Assembly: GCA_017409575.1 (NCBI GenBank) | Contig: JAFQSM010000087.1 | Span: forward strand, 1 to 39,877 | Reading direction: 5' to 3' | Origin: Clostridia bacterium | GTDB lineage: Bacteria > Bacillota > Clostridia > Monoglobales > Monoglobaceae | DNA: 39,877 nucleotides | Part shown: in pieces, positions 1-7,050 of the stretch | How positions within the stretch are numbered: position 1 is the first letter of the stretch | Layout: each line of letters starts with the position of its first letter | Notes under the pieces: model-generated | What the model was told of the DNA's origin: nothing | Databases searched by the model: none | What the model saw: the letters and a program-made list of their open reading frames with translations, nothing else | Program-made: the position numbers and the translations under genes

Positions 1-138
1 TACCCGAAGGTGTACTGTAAGCCGAAGCGTGTCAATCCCCATAAGCCTTAAAGTTGTTAAATTTTTACCCTTTAAATTTGTCGTCCTCGTAAGGCGACAA
101 GCCTTACTTCGTCCTCCGCATTCAAATTATATAAAATT

Positions 139-461
139 TTCCTGCCTTTAAGGTCGAAGAGTTTAAACCCTATAAATTTTGATGAAAGGCAAGGAAAACT
201 TAAAAATAATACTTGGCGTATGTTTGCAAAGTTTTCCGTAGCATTACGCAAAATTTATGGTTTTAAACCTTATGGCGTTTGGCAAGCCTCGGCTTCTACC
301 GAGAGGCGAGGTTTGTGCGTAGCAAAAAGAATATAGAAACAGAAAAATCGCATAAAAATGCGATTTTTCTACATTTATAATAGTTTTTTATTGCTAATTC
401 AAGAGGAATACTGTTTGCTTTTCCAGTCTTTTTGCGGTCTGGACTATTTTAACATCCCCTT
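139..461 (+). repeat. Left copy of the ~323-bp terminal inverted repeat
   Basis: The sequence from 139 to 461 matches the reverse complement of 39554-39877 almost throughout, with scattered substitutions (for example different loop bases in the terminator-like hairpin and GCTAATTC against GCAAATTC). The differences show two diverged genomic copies, not one sequence read twice. The copy begins about 8 bp beyond the spmB stop codon. It contains no ORF and no transposase. It could be a non-autonomous mobile element or a larger dispersed intergenic repeat. Confidence 0.85.
342..369. terminator. Bidirectional terminator-like hairpin in left repeat
   Basis: A 12-bp stem (GAAAAATCGCAT paired with ATGCGATTTTTC) closes a loop of four A residues, with A/T runs on both sides, so it could terminate transcription in either direction. 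It lies downstream of spmB. The right-end copy keeps the stem but has a different loop (TTAT). Confidence 0.6.
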
Positions 462-469
462 TTTTTATA

Positions 470-985
470 TCACAAGCCAAATATCCTGACCGCCCAGACT
501 GCAAGTATCATCCCTGCCGCATCTGCAATCAAGGCAGATTTAAGAGTATGTCGCAGATTTTTTATGCCAACTGCACCAAAATAGACCGCAACTGTATAAA
601 AAGTTGTTTCGGTTGACCCCATCATTACCGAAGCAATTTTGCCCACGAGAGAATCGGGTCCAAAATTTTTGAAAATATCATTTACAATCGCCATCGAACC
701 GCTTCCGGACACCGGCCTGAGGAGTGCAAGAGGCAATACCTCCGATGGCATTCCCACAAAATCGGTTATTGGTTTCAATATTTTTTCGATAAGTTGCATC
801 GCCCCCGAACTTCTGAACATATAAATTCCAACCATAAGTCCGACCAATGGTGCAACAATTTGCAGCATATTTTCGGCTCCTGTTTTCGCCCCTGCTACAA
901 AGCTGTCATAAACATTTATCCTTTTAAAAAGTCCAAAAACAATAATTCCAACAATCATCACCGGCACCGAAAAGACAGAAATCAT
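470..985 (-). CDS. spmB: Spore maturation protein B
   Basis: This 171-residue polytopic membrane protein belongs to the nucleoside-recognition/Gate-domain family that includes SpmA and SpmB; the pair is needed for proper core dehydration and heat resistance of the endospore. Visible family features are the PLVGLMVGIYMFRSSGAM helix, the ALLRPVSGSGSMAI segment and MGSTETTFYTVAVYFG. The start is placed at the ATG at 985, with GAAAGG about 8 nt upstream; a GTG at 991 that overlaps the spmA stop is less well spaced. It directly follows spmA, so the two are co-transcribed. It marks the organism as a spore former. Confidence 0.93.
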   Translation of the reverse strand: MISVFSVPVMIVGIIVFGLFKRINVYDSFVAGAKTGAENMLQIVAPLVGLMVGIYMFRSSGAMQLIEKILKPITDFVGMPSEVLPLALLRPVSGSGSMAIVNDIFKNFGPDSLVGKIASVMMGSTETTFYTVAVYFGAVGIKNLRHTLKSALIADAAGMILAVWAVRIFGL

Positions 986-987
986 TC

Positions 988-1572
988 TCACAGCCTTTCG
1001 GGCCTTTTTTCAAAAATTTTTGCTGCCATAACTCCGATTGTCAAGACGCATACACTGCAAATCCACACCGGAACAACAATCTCGGTCGGGTTCAGCGAAC
1101 CATACATTTGCCTGAGCGAAATTACGGTTGACGGAATAAGCTGGATTGATGCTGTGTTGACCACAACAAACATGCACATCTCGTTGCTTGCCCTGTTCTT
1201 TCTGCCGTTTAGCCTGTCAAGTTCTTTCATCGCCGCTATTCCAAGCGGAGTTGCGGCATTGCCCATACCCAAAAGGTTTGCCACCATATTCATAACAATT
1301 GCGCGAAGCGCCGCCGAGTTTGCCTTAAGCTTTGGAAAAATAATTTTTGTGATGGGTCTAAGGAACTTTGCAAAAACATCCACAAGACCCGAATTTTCCG
1401 CAACCTTTGCAAGTCCGGTCCAAAGACACATACTGCCCAGAAGTCCAATGCAGGTTTCTACAGCAGCTGCCGCGCCCTCCAATGCACCGTTTGTGATGGT
1501 CTCAACATTACCCGTAAAAACCGCCACCACAAAAGATACAATAATCATTCCGCACCAAATATAATTGAGCAT
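988..1572 (-). CDS. spmA: Spore maturation protein A
   Basis: This 194-residue membrane protein is the partner of SpmB in spore core dehydration. The family is recognisable from the N-terminal hydrophobic helix, EGAAAAVETCIGLLGSMCLW, the NLLGMGNAATPLGIAAMKEL motif and the conserved NTASIQLIPSTVISLR segment. The ATG at 1572 is preceded by GAAAGGGGA at good spacing. The gene ends right at the start of spmB (two to four bases apart or overlapping, depending on the spmB start), an operon arrangement seen widely in Bacilli and Clostridia. Sporulation-phase control is expected but no sigma-factor site was identified upstream. Confidence 0.95.
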   Translation of the reverse strand: MLNYIWCGMIIVSFVVAVFTGNVETITNGALEGAAAAVETCIGLLGSMCLWTGLAKVAENSGLVDVFAKFLRPITKIIFPKLKANSAALRAIVMNMVANLLGMGNAATPLGIAAMKELDRLNGRKNRASNEMCMFVVVNTASIQLIPSTVISLRQMYGSLNPTEIVVPVWICSVCVLTIGVMAAKIFEKRPERL

Positions 1573-1795
1573 AGAATTCCCCTTTCAGGTTTAATATATT
1601 CAACCCGAAAGGCGAGTATAACCTTTTTATTTTAAAGGAGGCATCCCCCTTAAATAATTCTAGAAGTATTTATAGGCGGGCTCTGCCCCCTATAACCCCC
1701 GTAGCCGCCGCTCAAAGGCTTGGCAGATGTAGATGCTCAAATTTTCTCATTACACAAGCGCTCGGATACTTAATATATATTAAGTGCCTTCGCTA

Positions 1796-1838
1796 AAAAC
1801 GGCGGATGAAAAAGGGAACTGATATCCGCCGTTTTTTT
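1796..1838 (+). terminator. Terminator-like hairpin with T7 tail
   Basis: AAACGGCGGAT pairs with ATCCGCCGTTT around a loop of about 16 nt, followed by seven T residues on the plus strand. No plus-strand gene ends just upstream, so it may end a small RNA starting in 1600-1790 or belong to a remnant element. Confidence 0.6.
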
Positions 1839-1893
1839 GCTGCTTCAAAAATTTTTGCAAACATCTGCTCTGCGCCTTTTCTATGGCGGAATT

Positions 1894-1918
1894 AAAGACA
1901 CCCAAAGGGTGTCTTTTT
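1894..1918. terminator. Bidirectional terminator-like hairpin
   Basis: AAAGACACCC pairs with GGGTGTCTTT across a loop of three A residues, flanked by an extra T run on the plus strand and A residues on the other. It could end transcripts from either side in this non-coding block. Confidence 0.6.
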
Positions 1919-1944
1919 AATCACCTTATTTATAACGATTGGAG

Positions 1945-2151
1945 ATTGTTTGTGAGGATTTTGTGAAATAACAGAAAAATGCCTTGCAATCAATTTCATT
2001 TGCAGGCAAGGCATTTTAGCGAGAGCAGGCGATGAGTTCGCGTATTCGAGCGTTCGTTATTTCAAAAAAGACAAGCAATTACAAGCTCCTGAGTTATAAA
2101 TCGGTGCGGCAGGGGGTTCTTCAAGGGGGTCTTGCTGCAGAGACCCCCTTG
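1945..2151 (+). repeat. Dispersed structured element, copy R1
   Basis: About 200 bp highly similar to 20894-21095 (R2). It folds as nested helices: TTGTTTGT 1947-1954 with ACAAGCAA 2071-2078; TGAAATAAC 1964-1972 with GTTATTTCA 2056-2064; hairpin AATGCCTTGC 1978-1987 with GCAAGGCATT 2006-2015; hairpin GCGA-loop TGAGT-TCGC 2029-2041. A further hairpin CAAGGGGGTCT/AGACCCCCTTG (2122-2151, loop TGCTGCAG) closes the element. Between copies the second hairpin keeps its loop but changes both stem strands, which points to a selected structure. No ORF is present. Confidence 0.8.
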
Positions 2152-2163
2152 TAAAAATAATAG

Positions 2164-2192
2164 TTGTAATTTAATTAAATTGATGGTATAAT
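2164..2192 (+). promoter_or_regulatory. Sigma-A promoter of leader RNA copy A
   Basis: TTGTAA at 2164-2169 and TATAAT at 2187-2192 are separated by 17 bp. The predicted transcription start near 2199 coincides with the first base of the closing helix of the leader RNA. The promoter of the second copy (20733-20761) has the same hexamers and spacing. Confidence 0.8.
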
Positions 2193-2198
2193 AATTGT

Positions 2199-2358
2199 GC
2201 TACATTTCTAATTTAATAATTTTCTCACGAAAAGGGTATACTTTGCAAAAAGCGCACTCTTTGGTTCTTGACCTTTTTGTGAGAAATGGTTAGAAGTGTA
2301 GCAACTTGGAATCGAAGTTGTGCGTTTTTTATGCGCGACTTCGGTCACGCATTTTTTT
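2199..2358 (+). ncRNA. Pseudoknotted leader RNA, copy A (putative riboswitch/attenuator)
   Basis: The RNA starts with helix P1 (2199-2211 with 2290-2302, 13 bp, one G-U). An AT-rich internal loop follows, then helix P2 (2221-2228 with 2279-2286, extended by 2229-2235 with 2272-2278). The apical loop carries GGGTATACTTTGCAAAAAGCG, a core nearly identical in copy B. Loop bases 2253-2257 and 2259-2267 pair with 2320-2324 and 2309-2317, forming a pseudoknot of 14 pairs. Bases 2313-2324 can alternatively pair with 2332-2343 as an antiterminator that excludes the terminator 2331-2358. The terminator ends 18 nt before the start of the PH-domain gene. The ligand or signal is unknown. Confidence 0.75.
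2331..2358 (+). terminator. Intrinsic terminator of leader RNA copy A
   Basis: ATGCGCGAC (2331-2339) pairs with GTCACGCAT (2344-2352) with one mismatch, capped by a TTCG tetraloop and followed by seven T residues (2352-2358). Its 5' arm is shared with the 3' arm of the alternative antiterminator helix, so only one of the two can form. Confidence 0.85.
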
Positions 2359-2376
2359 ATTTAAAGGAGATTTCTT

Positions 2377-2742
2377 ATGATAGGCTTATCAAACTCTTCA
2401 TTTTACGAATCAAACGAAGCACTTGACAACAAGTATTTGTCAAATTTGTCCCCATACTTTCTAAAGAACGAAAAGATTTTTAAAAGCTTTAAAAATTTTG
2501 ACTGTTTTGCTCACTTTACCAACAAGCGAATAATCTTTACTTATTGCAATGGTGGCAGATTCAATCCCTCGCATTTCGAAATCGAATTTTTGCCATACCG
2601 AAGCATACAGCGTTTTTCGGCTCTTTTTGATGATAAGCTTTCGCATTACAGTATTTTTGATATCCCTGTCTTAAACTTTATTCTGCCCGACAAAGCTACC
2701 GCAGCAACTCTCTCTGAAGCGGTCAGCGAATTTTCTGCATAA
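2377..2742 (+). CDS. Bacterial PH-domain protein (bPH_1/PF08000-like)
   Basis: This 121-residue soluble protein looks like a stand-alone bacterial pleckstrin-homology domain. The pattern FLKNEKIFKSFKNFDCFAHF, then TNKRIIFTY, then EFLPYRSIQRFSALFDDK, then a strand and a C-terminal helix (TAATLSEAVSEFSA) is typical of small DUF1696/bPH_1 proteins. Their function is largely unknown; no catalytic residues are visible. The ATG at 2377 has AAAGGAGA 6-7 nt upstream. It is the only gene downstream of leader RNA copy A, so its expression depends on read-through of the terminator at 2331-2358. It converges on the HAD phosphatase gene with a shared terminator. Confidence 0.75.
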   Translation: MIGLSNSSFYESNEALDNKYLSNLSPYFLKNEKIFKSFKNFDCFAHFTNKRIIFTYCNGGRFNPSHFEIEFLPYRSIQRFSALFDDKLSHYSIFDIPVLNFILPDKATAATLSEAVSEFSA

Positions 2743-2770
2743 AAAAAGATGCTTTTACGCATCTTTTTTG
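2742..2770. terminator. Shared bidirectional terminator
   Basis: AAAAAAGATGC (2742-2752) pairs with GCATCTTTTTT (2759-2769). It overlaps the stop codon of the PH-domain gene and serves both it and the convergent phosphatase gene. Confidence 0.85.
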
Positions 2771-2774
2771 TTTT

Positions 2775-3431
2775 TTATCTGTTTTTCACTATTTCCACAA
2801 TTTCTGCCGGGTCCGAAATAATCACATCTGCCCCTGCAGTCCTCAGTTCTTCTTCGTCGCGGAAACCCCACAAAACGCCAACCGAATAAAGCCCGGCATT
2901 TTTTGCGGTTTTTATATCGGTTGCGGTATCACCTATGTAAAGACATTCGTCTTTTGATGCGCCAAACTTCTCGATAATTTCGAAAACCGCCTGCGGGTCG
3001 GGTTTCAATGCAACGCCCGGTCTTGCACCAAGGCAAAGGTCAACCAGGCCTTTTTCAAAAAGCTCATCCGAAACTTTTTTTGCAGTGCTGTCATCCTTGT
3101 TCGAAAGAATTGCCGTATTTACGCCATTTTCTTTAACCTTGCCAAGCATATCGGTTATGCCGTCATAAGGCGCTGTCAGATACATAAAATCCTTGTCGTA
3201 TATATCAACATAATAAGGATGCACCGATTTTTGAAGTCCCTCGTCTGCGCCAAGTTTTTTAAGCATTCTTTGAATCAAGACATCCGAGCCGTTGCCCACC
3301 ATAAGCTTGTAATCATCCGTCGGGATTGCATCAAGGCCAAACTTTTTGAGTGCAGTATTGCCAAAATGCGCGATTGTGTCAATGGTGTTCACCAGTGTTC
3401 CGTCCATATCAAAAATACACAGTTTAATCAT
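2775..3431 (-). CDS. HAD-family phosphatase, phosphoglycolate phosphatase-like
   Basis: This 218-residue cytosolic protein has all four haloacid dehalogenase motifs: I FDMDGTLV with nucleophile D8 and acid D10, II LSNKDD, III a lysine in ALKPDP, and IV GDTATD. The cap lies between motif I and II, as in the Gph/PGP subfamily that dephosphorylates phosphoglycolate and similar small phosphoesters. The ATG at 3431 has GGAGG 7 nt upstream, whereas a longer frame beginning at 3488 lacks a good site and runs into the upstream terminator. It lies immediately after the terminator of the ribosomal superoperon; its own promoter was not identified. Substrate cannot be fixed from sequence. Confidence 0.85.
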   Translation of the reverse strand: MIKLCIFDMDGTLVNTIDTIAHFGNTALKKFGLDAIPTDDYKLMVGNGSDVLIQRMLKKLGADEGLQKSVHPYYVDIYDKDFMYLTAPYDGITDMLGKVKENGVNTAILSNKDDSTAKKVSDELFEKGLVDLCLGARPGVALKPDPQAVFEIIEKFGASKDECLYIGDTATDIKTAKNAGLYSVGVLWGFRDEEELRTAGADVIISDPAEIVEIVKNR

Positions 3432-3457
3432 ATTTGCCTCCATCCAAGATCTGTTCC

Positions 3458-3486
3458 TAAAAAAATGGCGACTCAAAAGAGTCGCC
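3458..3486 (-). terminator. Terminator of the S10-spc-alpha superoperon
   Basis: GGCGACTC pairs with GAGTCGCC around a TTTT loop, followed on the minus strand by a run of T residues. It lies just after rplQ, the last ribosomal gene, and before the HAD phosphatase start. Confidence 0.85.
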
Positions 3487-3503
3487 AAAGTTTTTGAATT
3501 TAA

Positions 3504-3845
3504 TTACACAAGCTCCAATATTGAAATCTCAGCTGCGTCACCGCGTCTGGGTCCAACTTTAACGATTCTTGTATAACCACCATTACGCTCAGCGTACTTG
3601 GGAGCGATCTCGCCAAATACTTTTGTGACAACATCCTCTTTTGTAATAAACGCAAGAGCCTGTCTTCTTGTGTGAAGAGTATTCTTCTTTCCGAGAGTAA
3701 TCATCTTCTCAGCAAGCTTCTGAACTTCCTTTGCACGGGTAGTAGTTGTTTCAATTCTGCCTGTTTCAAGGAAAGAAGTTGTGAGATTTCTTAACATTGC
3801 TATTCTCTGGTCAGTCGGTCTGCCCAACTTTCTCTGGTGTGCCAT
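3504..3845 (-). CDS. rplQ: 50S ribosomal protein L17
   Basis: L17 is a 113-residue large-subunit protein near the exit tunnel. The sequence opens [20 protein letters not shown], the family signature, and ends with the [18 protein letters not shown] segment. The start at 3845 has AGAGGTGAT upstream; the frame is open for 25 more codons but that extension overlaps rpoA and lacks homology. It is the last gene of the alpha operon part, 50 nt after rpoA, as in most Firmicutes. Confidence 0.97.
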   Translation of the reverse strand: MAHQRKLGRPTDQRIAMLRNLTTSFLETGRIETTTTRAKEVQKLAEKMITLGKKNTLHTRRQALAFITKEDVVTKVFGEIAPKYAERNGGYTRIVKVGPRRGDAAEISILELV

Positions 3846-3895
3846 ACTATCACCTCTTTCAATAAAATTCCATCCGATTGAAAAATCTTTCGGAG

Positions 3896-4846
3896 TTAAT
3901 CCTCGTTTGTCGCAAGACAAAGTCCCATACTGTCAAGCTTCGAAATAACCTCTTCAAGCGATTTGCGACCAAGGTTTCTTACCTTCATCATATCATTCTC
4001 GCTGCGGTTTGTAAGGTCCTGAACAGTATTTATCCCTGCACGCTTCAAGCAATTGTAAGAACGAACCGAAAGGTCAAGTTCTTCAATTGTTGTCTCAAGG
4101 ACTTTTTCCTTCTTGTCTGCTTCTTTTGTCACCATAATCTCAGTATTTCTTGCACTTTCAGAAAGGTCAATAAAGAGATTGAGGTGCTCGTTCATAATTT
4201 TTGCGCCAAGGCTTACTGCGTCTGACGGGTCGATTGTACCATTTGTCCAAACTTCCAAAACAAGCTTGTCATAGTCAGTAATCTGACCAACACGAGTGTT
4301 TTCAACGGTGTAGTTAACCTTATTTACAGGAGTGTAAATAGAGTCAACAGGGATAACCCCGATTACCGGCTGAATAAGCTGCTTGTTTCTGTCAGCAGAA
4401 ACATAGCCACGGCCTTTGTCGATAACAATTTCCATAAACAGTTTTGCATCTTCGTTAAGGGTTGCGATATGAAGGTCGCCGTTTATAACCTCAACATCCG
4501 AGTCGCATTTTATGTTACGCGCACAGATTTCGCCTGCGCCTTCGTGGTTGATGTAGATTGTTTTGGGGCCGTCAGCATGAAGCTTTACTGCAAGCTTCTT
4601 GATGTTAAGGATGATTTCTGTAACATCTTCCTTTACACCCGGGATTGTCGAAAACTCGTGAAGAATACCGTCAATCTTTACAGAATTTACAGCCACGCCG
4701 GGAAGCGAAGAAAGCAAAATTCTTCTGAGGCTGTTGCCAAGTGTTGTACCGTAACCTCTTTCCAAGGGTTCAACAACAAACTTGCCATAGCTGTTATCTT
4801 CCGAAATCTCAACACATTCAACTCTTGGTTTTTCTATTTCTATCAT
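3896..4846 (-). CDS. rpoA: RNA polymerase subunit alpha
   Basis: The 316-residue alpha subunit scaffolds RNA polymerase assembly through its N-terminal domain ([20 protein letters not shown], about residues 24-43) and contacts DNA and activators through the C-terminal domain (about 245-316: [28 protein letters not shown]). Length is normal. The ATG at 4846 follows AGGAGGG; an upstream ATG in frame at 4864 is inside the ribosome binding region. It sits between rpsD and rplQ. Confidence 0.98.
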   Translation of the reverse strand: MIEIEKPRVECVEISEDNSYGKFVVEPLERGYGTTLGNSLRRILLSSLPGVAVNSVKIDGILHEFSTIPGVKEDVTEIILNIKKLAVKLHADGPKTIYINHEGAGEICARNIKCDSDVEVINGDLHIATLNEDAKLFMEIVIDKGRGYVSADRNKQLIQPVIGVIPVDSIYTPVNKVNYTVENTRVGQITDYDKLVLEVWTNGTIDPSDAVSLGAKIMNEHLNLFIDLSESARNTEIMVTKEADKKEKVLETTIEELDLSVRSYNCLKRAGINTVQDLTNRSENDMMKVRNLGRKSLEEVISKLDSMGLCLATNED

Positions 4847-4897
4847 ATTAGCCCTCCTATTCAAATTGATTAATATGAAAAGGTCTGATAGACTCTA

Positions 4898-5524
4898 TTA
4901 CTTGCTGTAGTACTCAACAATGAGATGCTCTTCGATAGGAAGATCAATATCTTCTCTCTCAGCAAAAGCAACAACTCTGCCTTCGAGTGTTTCCTTATTC
5001 ATATCAAGCCACTTCGGAACAATTCTTGACTCAGTAGATGCAAGAATTGCATCAAATTTAGCGCTCTGACGGCTTGTCTCGCAAACAGTAATAACATCTC
5101 CAACCTTTACGAGGTATGAAGGAATGTTTACCTTCTTGCCGTTTACAAGGAAGTGTGCGTGTGAAACGAGCTGTCTTGCCTCGGGTCTTGAAGTTGCAAG
5201 TCCGAGTCTAAACACAACATTGTCAAGTCTTCTTTCGATGAGTGTAAGAAGGTTTTCACCTGTAACACCCTTGGTTTTGTTAGCCATCTCGAAGTAATGA
5301 GCAAACTGTCCTTCAAGAATGCCATAAGCGCGTCTTACCTTCTGCTTTTCTCTGAGCTGTGAACCATACTCTGAAAGCTTGCGTCTGCCCTGACCATGCT
5401 GACCGGGAGCATAAGCGCGTCTGGTAATAGCACATTTATCTGTATAACATCTGTCGCCCTTTAAGAACAACTTCTGTCCTTCGCGTCTGCATATTCTGCA
5501 AACAGATTCTGTATATCTTGCCAT
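4898..5524 (-). CDS. rpsD: 30S ribosomal protein S4, zinc-binding form
   Basis: S4 (208 residues) nucleates 30S assembly on 16S rRNA. The N-terminus has cysteines spaced as in the zinc-binding form (CRIC near residues 9-12, then C26 and C31). The S4 RNA-binding domain covers about residues 95-155 ([40 protein letters not shown]). It sits between rpsK and rpoA, the usual clostridial place (B. subtilis has it elsewhere). The start has AGGAGGTGA upstream. In many bacteria S4 represses its own operon; no S4 site was identified here. Confidence 0.98.
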   Translation of the reverse strand: MARYTESVCRICRREGQKLFLKGDRCYTDKCAITRRAYAPGQHGQGRRKLSEYGSQLREKQKVRRAYGILEGQFAHYFEMANKTKGVTGENLLTLIERRLDNVVFRLGLATSRPEARQLVSHAHFLVNGKKVNIPSYLVKVGDVITVCETSRQSAKFDAILASTESRIVPKWLDMNKETLEGRVVAFAEREDIDLPIEEHLIVEYYSK

Positions 5525-5545
5525 GTTTTATTTCACCTCCTGTGA

Positions 5546-5938
5546 TTACACTCTTCTTCTCTTGGGCGGTCTGCAACCGTTGTGAGGAATAGGTGTAACA
5601 TCCTTAATCATATTAACCTCCAGGCCTGCAACCTGAAGTGCACGGATAGCAGCTTCACGGCCGCTGCCGGGTCCCTTTACATAAACTTCTACGTACTTAA
5701 GTCCGTGCTCCATAGCAGCCTTTGCTGCTGTTTCTGCTGCCATCTGGGCTGCAAAAGGAGTGCTCTTTTTCGAGCCTCTGAAGCCCAAGCCACCTGCTGA
5801 TGCCCAAGAAATAGCGTTTCCTGCAACATCGGTGATGGTAACAATTGTATTGTTAAAGGTTGACTTGATATGAGCCGCACCTCTTTCAATATTCTTCTTT
5901 TCTCTACGACGTCTGGTTTTCTTTACTGCCTTTGCCAT
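5546..5938 (-). CDS. rpsK: 30S ribosomal protein S11
   Basis: S11 (130 residues) forms part of the mRNA exit platform of the small subunit. Recognisable segments are [39 protein letters not shown] and the C-terminal [16 protein letters not shown]. The ATG at 5938 follows GGAGGTGA with about 8 nt spacing; a GTG at 5950 would overlap that site and is rejected. Lies 69 nt after rpsM. Confidence 0.98.
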   Translation of the reverse strand: MAKAVKKTRRRREKKNIERGAAHIKSTFNNTIVTITDVAGNAISWASAGGLGFRGSKKSTPFAAQMAAETAAKAAMEHGLKYVEVYVKGPGSGREAAIRALQVAGLEVNMIKDVTPIPHNGCRPPKRRRV

Positions 5939-6007
5939 AGTAAATTTCACCTCCTGGTTTTAGCTAAGTCCGCGACAATGCGCAAAGACGCAGCTTCAAT
6001 TCGTTAC

Positions 6008-6373
6008 TTATTTCTTTTTGTTGGCCATAGTTTTTCTTGGGCCTTTTCTGGTTCTTGCATTTGTCTTTGAACGCTGTCCTCTTACAGGAAGGTTTTTCCT
6101 GTGGCGAAGACCTCTGTAACAGTTGATTTCGATGAGACGCTTGATATCAAGAGCGATATCACGGCGAAGGTCACCCTCAACACTGTAGTTGTCGATTTCT
6201 GCTCTGAGTTTTGAAACTTCGTCCTCAGAAAGGTCGCGAACTCTTGTGTCAGGATTGATTCCTGTAGCAGCCAAAATCTTCTTTGATGTAGAAAGACCTA
6301 TACCGAAAATATAGGTAAGTCCGATTTCAACTCTCTTCTCATTTGGTAAGTCAACACCTGCAATACGTGCCAT
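6008..6373 (-). CDS. rpsM: 30S ribosomal protein S13
   Basis: S13 (121 residues) sits in the head of the small subunit and contacts the P-site tRNA and L5. It opens [20 protein letters not shown] and has the helix-two-turn-helix RNA-binding region and the basic C-terminal tail [25 protein letters not shown] site lies upstream. The 158-nt gap before it is unusually long for this operon and contains a foldable region, described separately. Confidence 0.98.
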   Translation of the reverse strand: MARIAGVDLPNEKRVEIGLTYIFGIGLSTSKKILAATGINPDTRVRDLSEDEVSKLRAEIDNYSVEGDLRRDIALDIKRLIEINCYRGLRHRKNLPVRGQRSKTNARTRKGPRKTMANKKK

Positions 6374-6418
6374 ACTTTAATTCACCTCCGAATAATTTTT
6401 TTCTGAAAAGTGTTATGC

Positions 6419-6507
6419 GGAGCAGAATTTCACTCGCAGCGGCGGTCTTTAGCACCTGCCGCTTTCATCAGCTTAAACAAATTGGTGTATAAGCCTGACT
6501 CTGCTCC
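6419..6507 (-). promoter_or_regulatory. Candidate structured leader upstream of rpsM
   Basis: In the rpmJ-rpsM gap, GGAGCAGA (6500-6507, minus strand) pairs with TCTGCTCC (6419-6426). Inside are two hairpins, AGCTTA/TAAGCT with one bulge (6470-6496) and AGCGGC/GCCGCT (6438-6463), giving a three-way junction. A further AT-rich inverted repeat lies at 6511-6533, overlapping the end of rpmJ. It may be a ribosomal-protein binding site for feedback control, but no family was matched. Confidence 0.4.
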
Positions 6508-6531
6508 ATTAATCAAAACAATTGTTTTTGA

Positions 6532-6645
6532 TTAACCCTGTTTCTGTTTGTGACGCGGGTTTTCACAAATAACCATTATTTTGCCTTTTCTTTTAATTAC
6601 TTTACACTTTTCGCAAATAGGTTTAACTGAAGGTTGTACTTTCAT
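6532..6645 (-). CDS. rpmJ: 50S ribosomal protein L36
   Basis: This 37-residue protein is the zinc-binding form of L36: [16 protein letters not shown], then [13 protein letters not shown], giving the C-x2-C-x12-C-x4-H ligand set. GGAGGTGAAGG lies just upstream of the ATG at 6645. It follows infA as in other Firmicutes. Confidence 0.97.
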   Translation of the reverse strand: MKVQPSVKPICEKCKVIKRKGKIMVICENPRHKQKQG

Positions 6646-6761
6646 TCCTTCACCTCCCAAAAAAAGTCCGTCAGCGCAAAATTCCGCATTTTGAGCTAAC
6701 CACAATATTATAACACCAACATTTTAGTATGTCAAGTGTTTTTTTGAGCAAATATTTCAAG

Positions 6762-6980
6762 TTATTTTGCTCGCCATGTAATTCTGCCTTTTGTAAGGTC
6801 ATAAGGCGAAATTTCAACCGTAACCTTGTCACCGGGCAGAATTCTGATGTAATGCATTCTCAGCTTGCCCGAGATATGTGCCAAAATTTTGTGTCCGTTT
6901 TCAAGTTCTACCTGAAACATCGCATTAGGAAGCGCTTCCAGCACTGTCCCCTCTATTTCCAAAACATCTTCCTTTGCCAT
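6762..6980 (-). CDS. infA: Translation initiation factor IF-1
   Basis: IF-1 is a single OB-fold (72 residues) that blocks the A site during initiation. The sequence [39 protein letters not shown] and [12 protein letters not shown] is the bacterial consensus. AAGGAGGT precedes the ATG at 6980. Located between the KOW-protein gene and rpmJ, the conserved Gram-positive order. Confidence 0.98.
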   Translation of the reverse strand: MAKEDVLEIEGTVLEALPNAMFQVELENGHKILAHISGKLRMHYIRILPGDKVTVEISPYDLTKGRITWRAK

Positions 6981-7050
6981 AAACCTTTACCTCCTTGTTT
7001 TAATTTTTTATTAAAGACAGCTTGGCGGTGCCAAGGCGCCGCGGTGCTTG

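Larger units (their letters stand above)
1..469. other. Non-coding left end of window, downstream of spmB
   Basis: No coding sequence is supported here. Positions 139-461 are the left copy of a repeat found inverted at the right end of the window. Positions 1-138 have no partner in the window; they are AT-rich with short inverted repeats and may be a continuation of the same repeat, because the right copy is cut off by the window end exactly where this part would begin. Confidence 0.7.
1573..1944. other. Hairpin-rich non-coding region between spmA and element R1
   Basis: No convincing ORF. It holds a stem reading TATAGG..GGGC with GCCC..CCTATA around 1673-1697, an 18-bp perfect palindrome (ACTTAATAT/ATATTAAGT) at 1768-1785, and two terminator-like hairpins listed separately. 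The C-rich stretch after the first stem resembles, weakly, the outer arm of element R2 near 20812, so this may be a degraded arm of element R1. Confidence 0.5.

Noticed and set aside
139..461. End repeats as an assembly artefact from the same reads
   Set aside because: The copies differ by several substitutions, including in the loop of a conserved hairpin, so they are separate loci; but an assembly break at a repeat remains likely for the right end.
794..1564. A 256-codon plus-strand open frame opposite spmA/spmB
   Set aside because: It is the antisense of two well recognised membrane proteins, with no ribosome site and no protein-like pattern.
1945..2151. Element R1/R2 as an insertion sequence or CRISPR unit
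   Set aside because: No transposase, no direct-repeat/spacer periodicity, and no flanking target duplication recognised; the structure is nested hairpins.
2199..2358. Idea that leader RNA copies A and B are 6S RNA
   Set aside because: 6S RNA has a large central bubble in one long helix and no loop-to-3'-strand pseudoknot; here the terminator is followed directly by a ribosome site in both copies.
2199..2376. T-box leader
   Set aside because: No T-box sequence (AGGGTGG...) or specifier loop was found, and the downstream gene is not an aminoacyl-tRNA or amino-acid gene.
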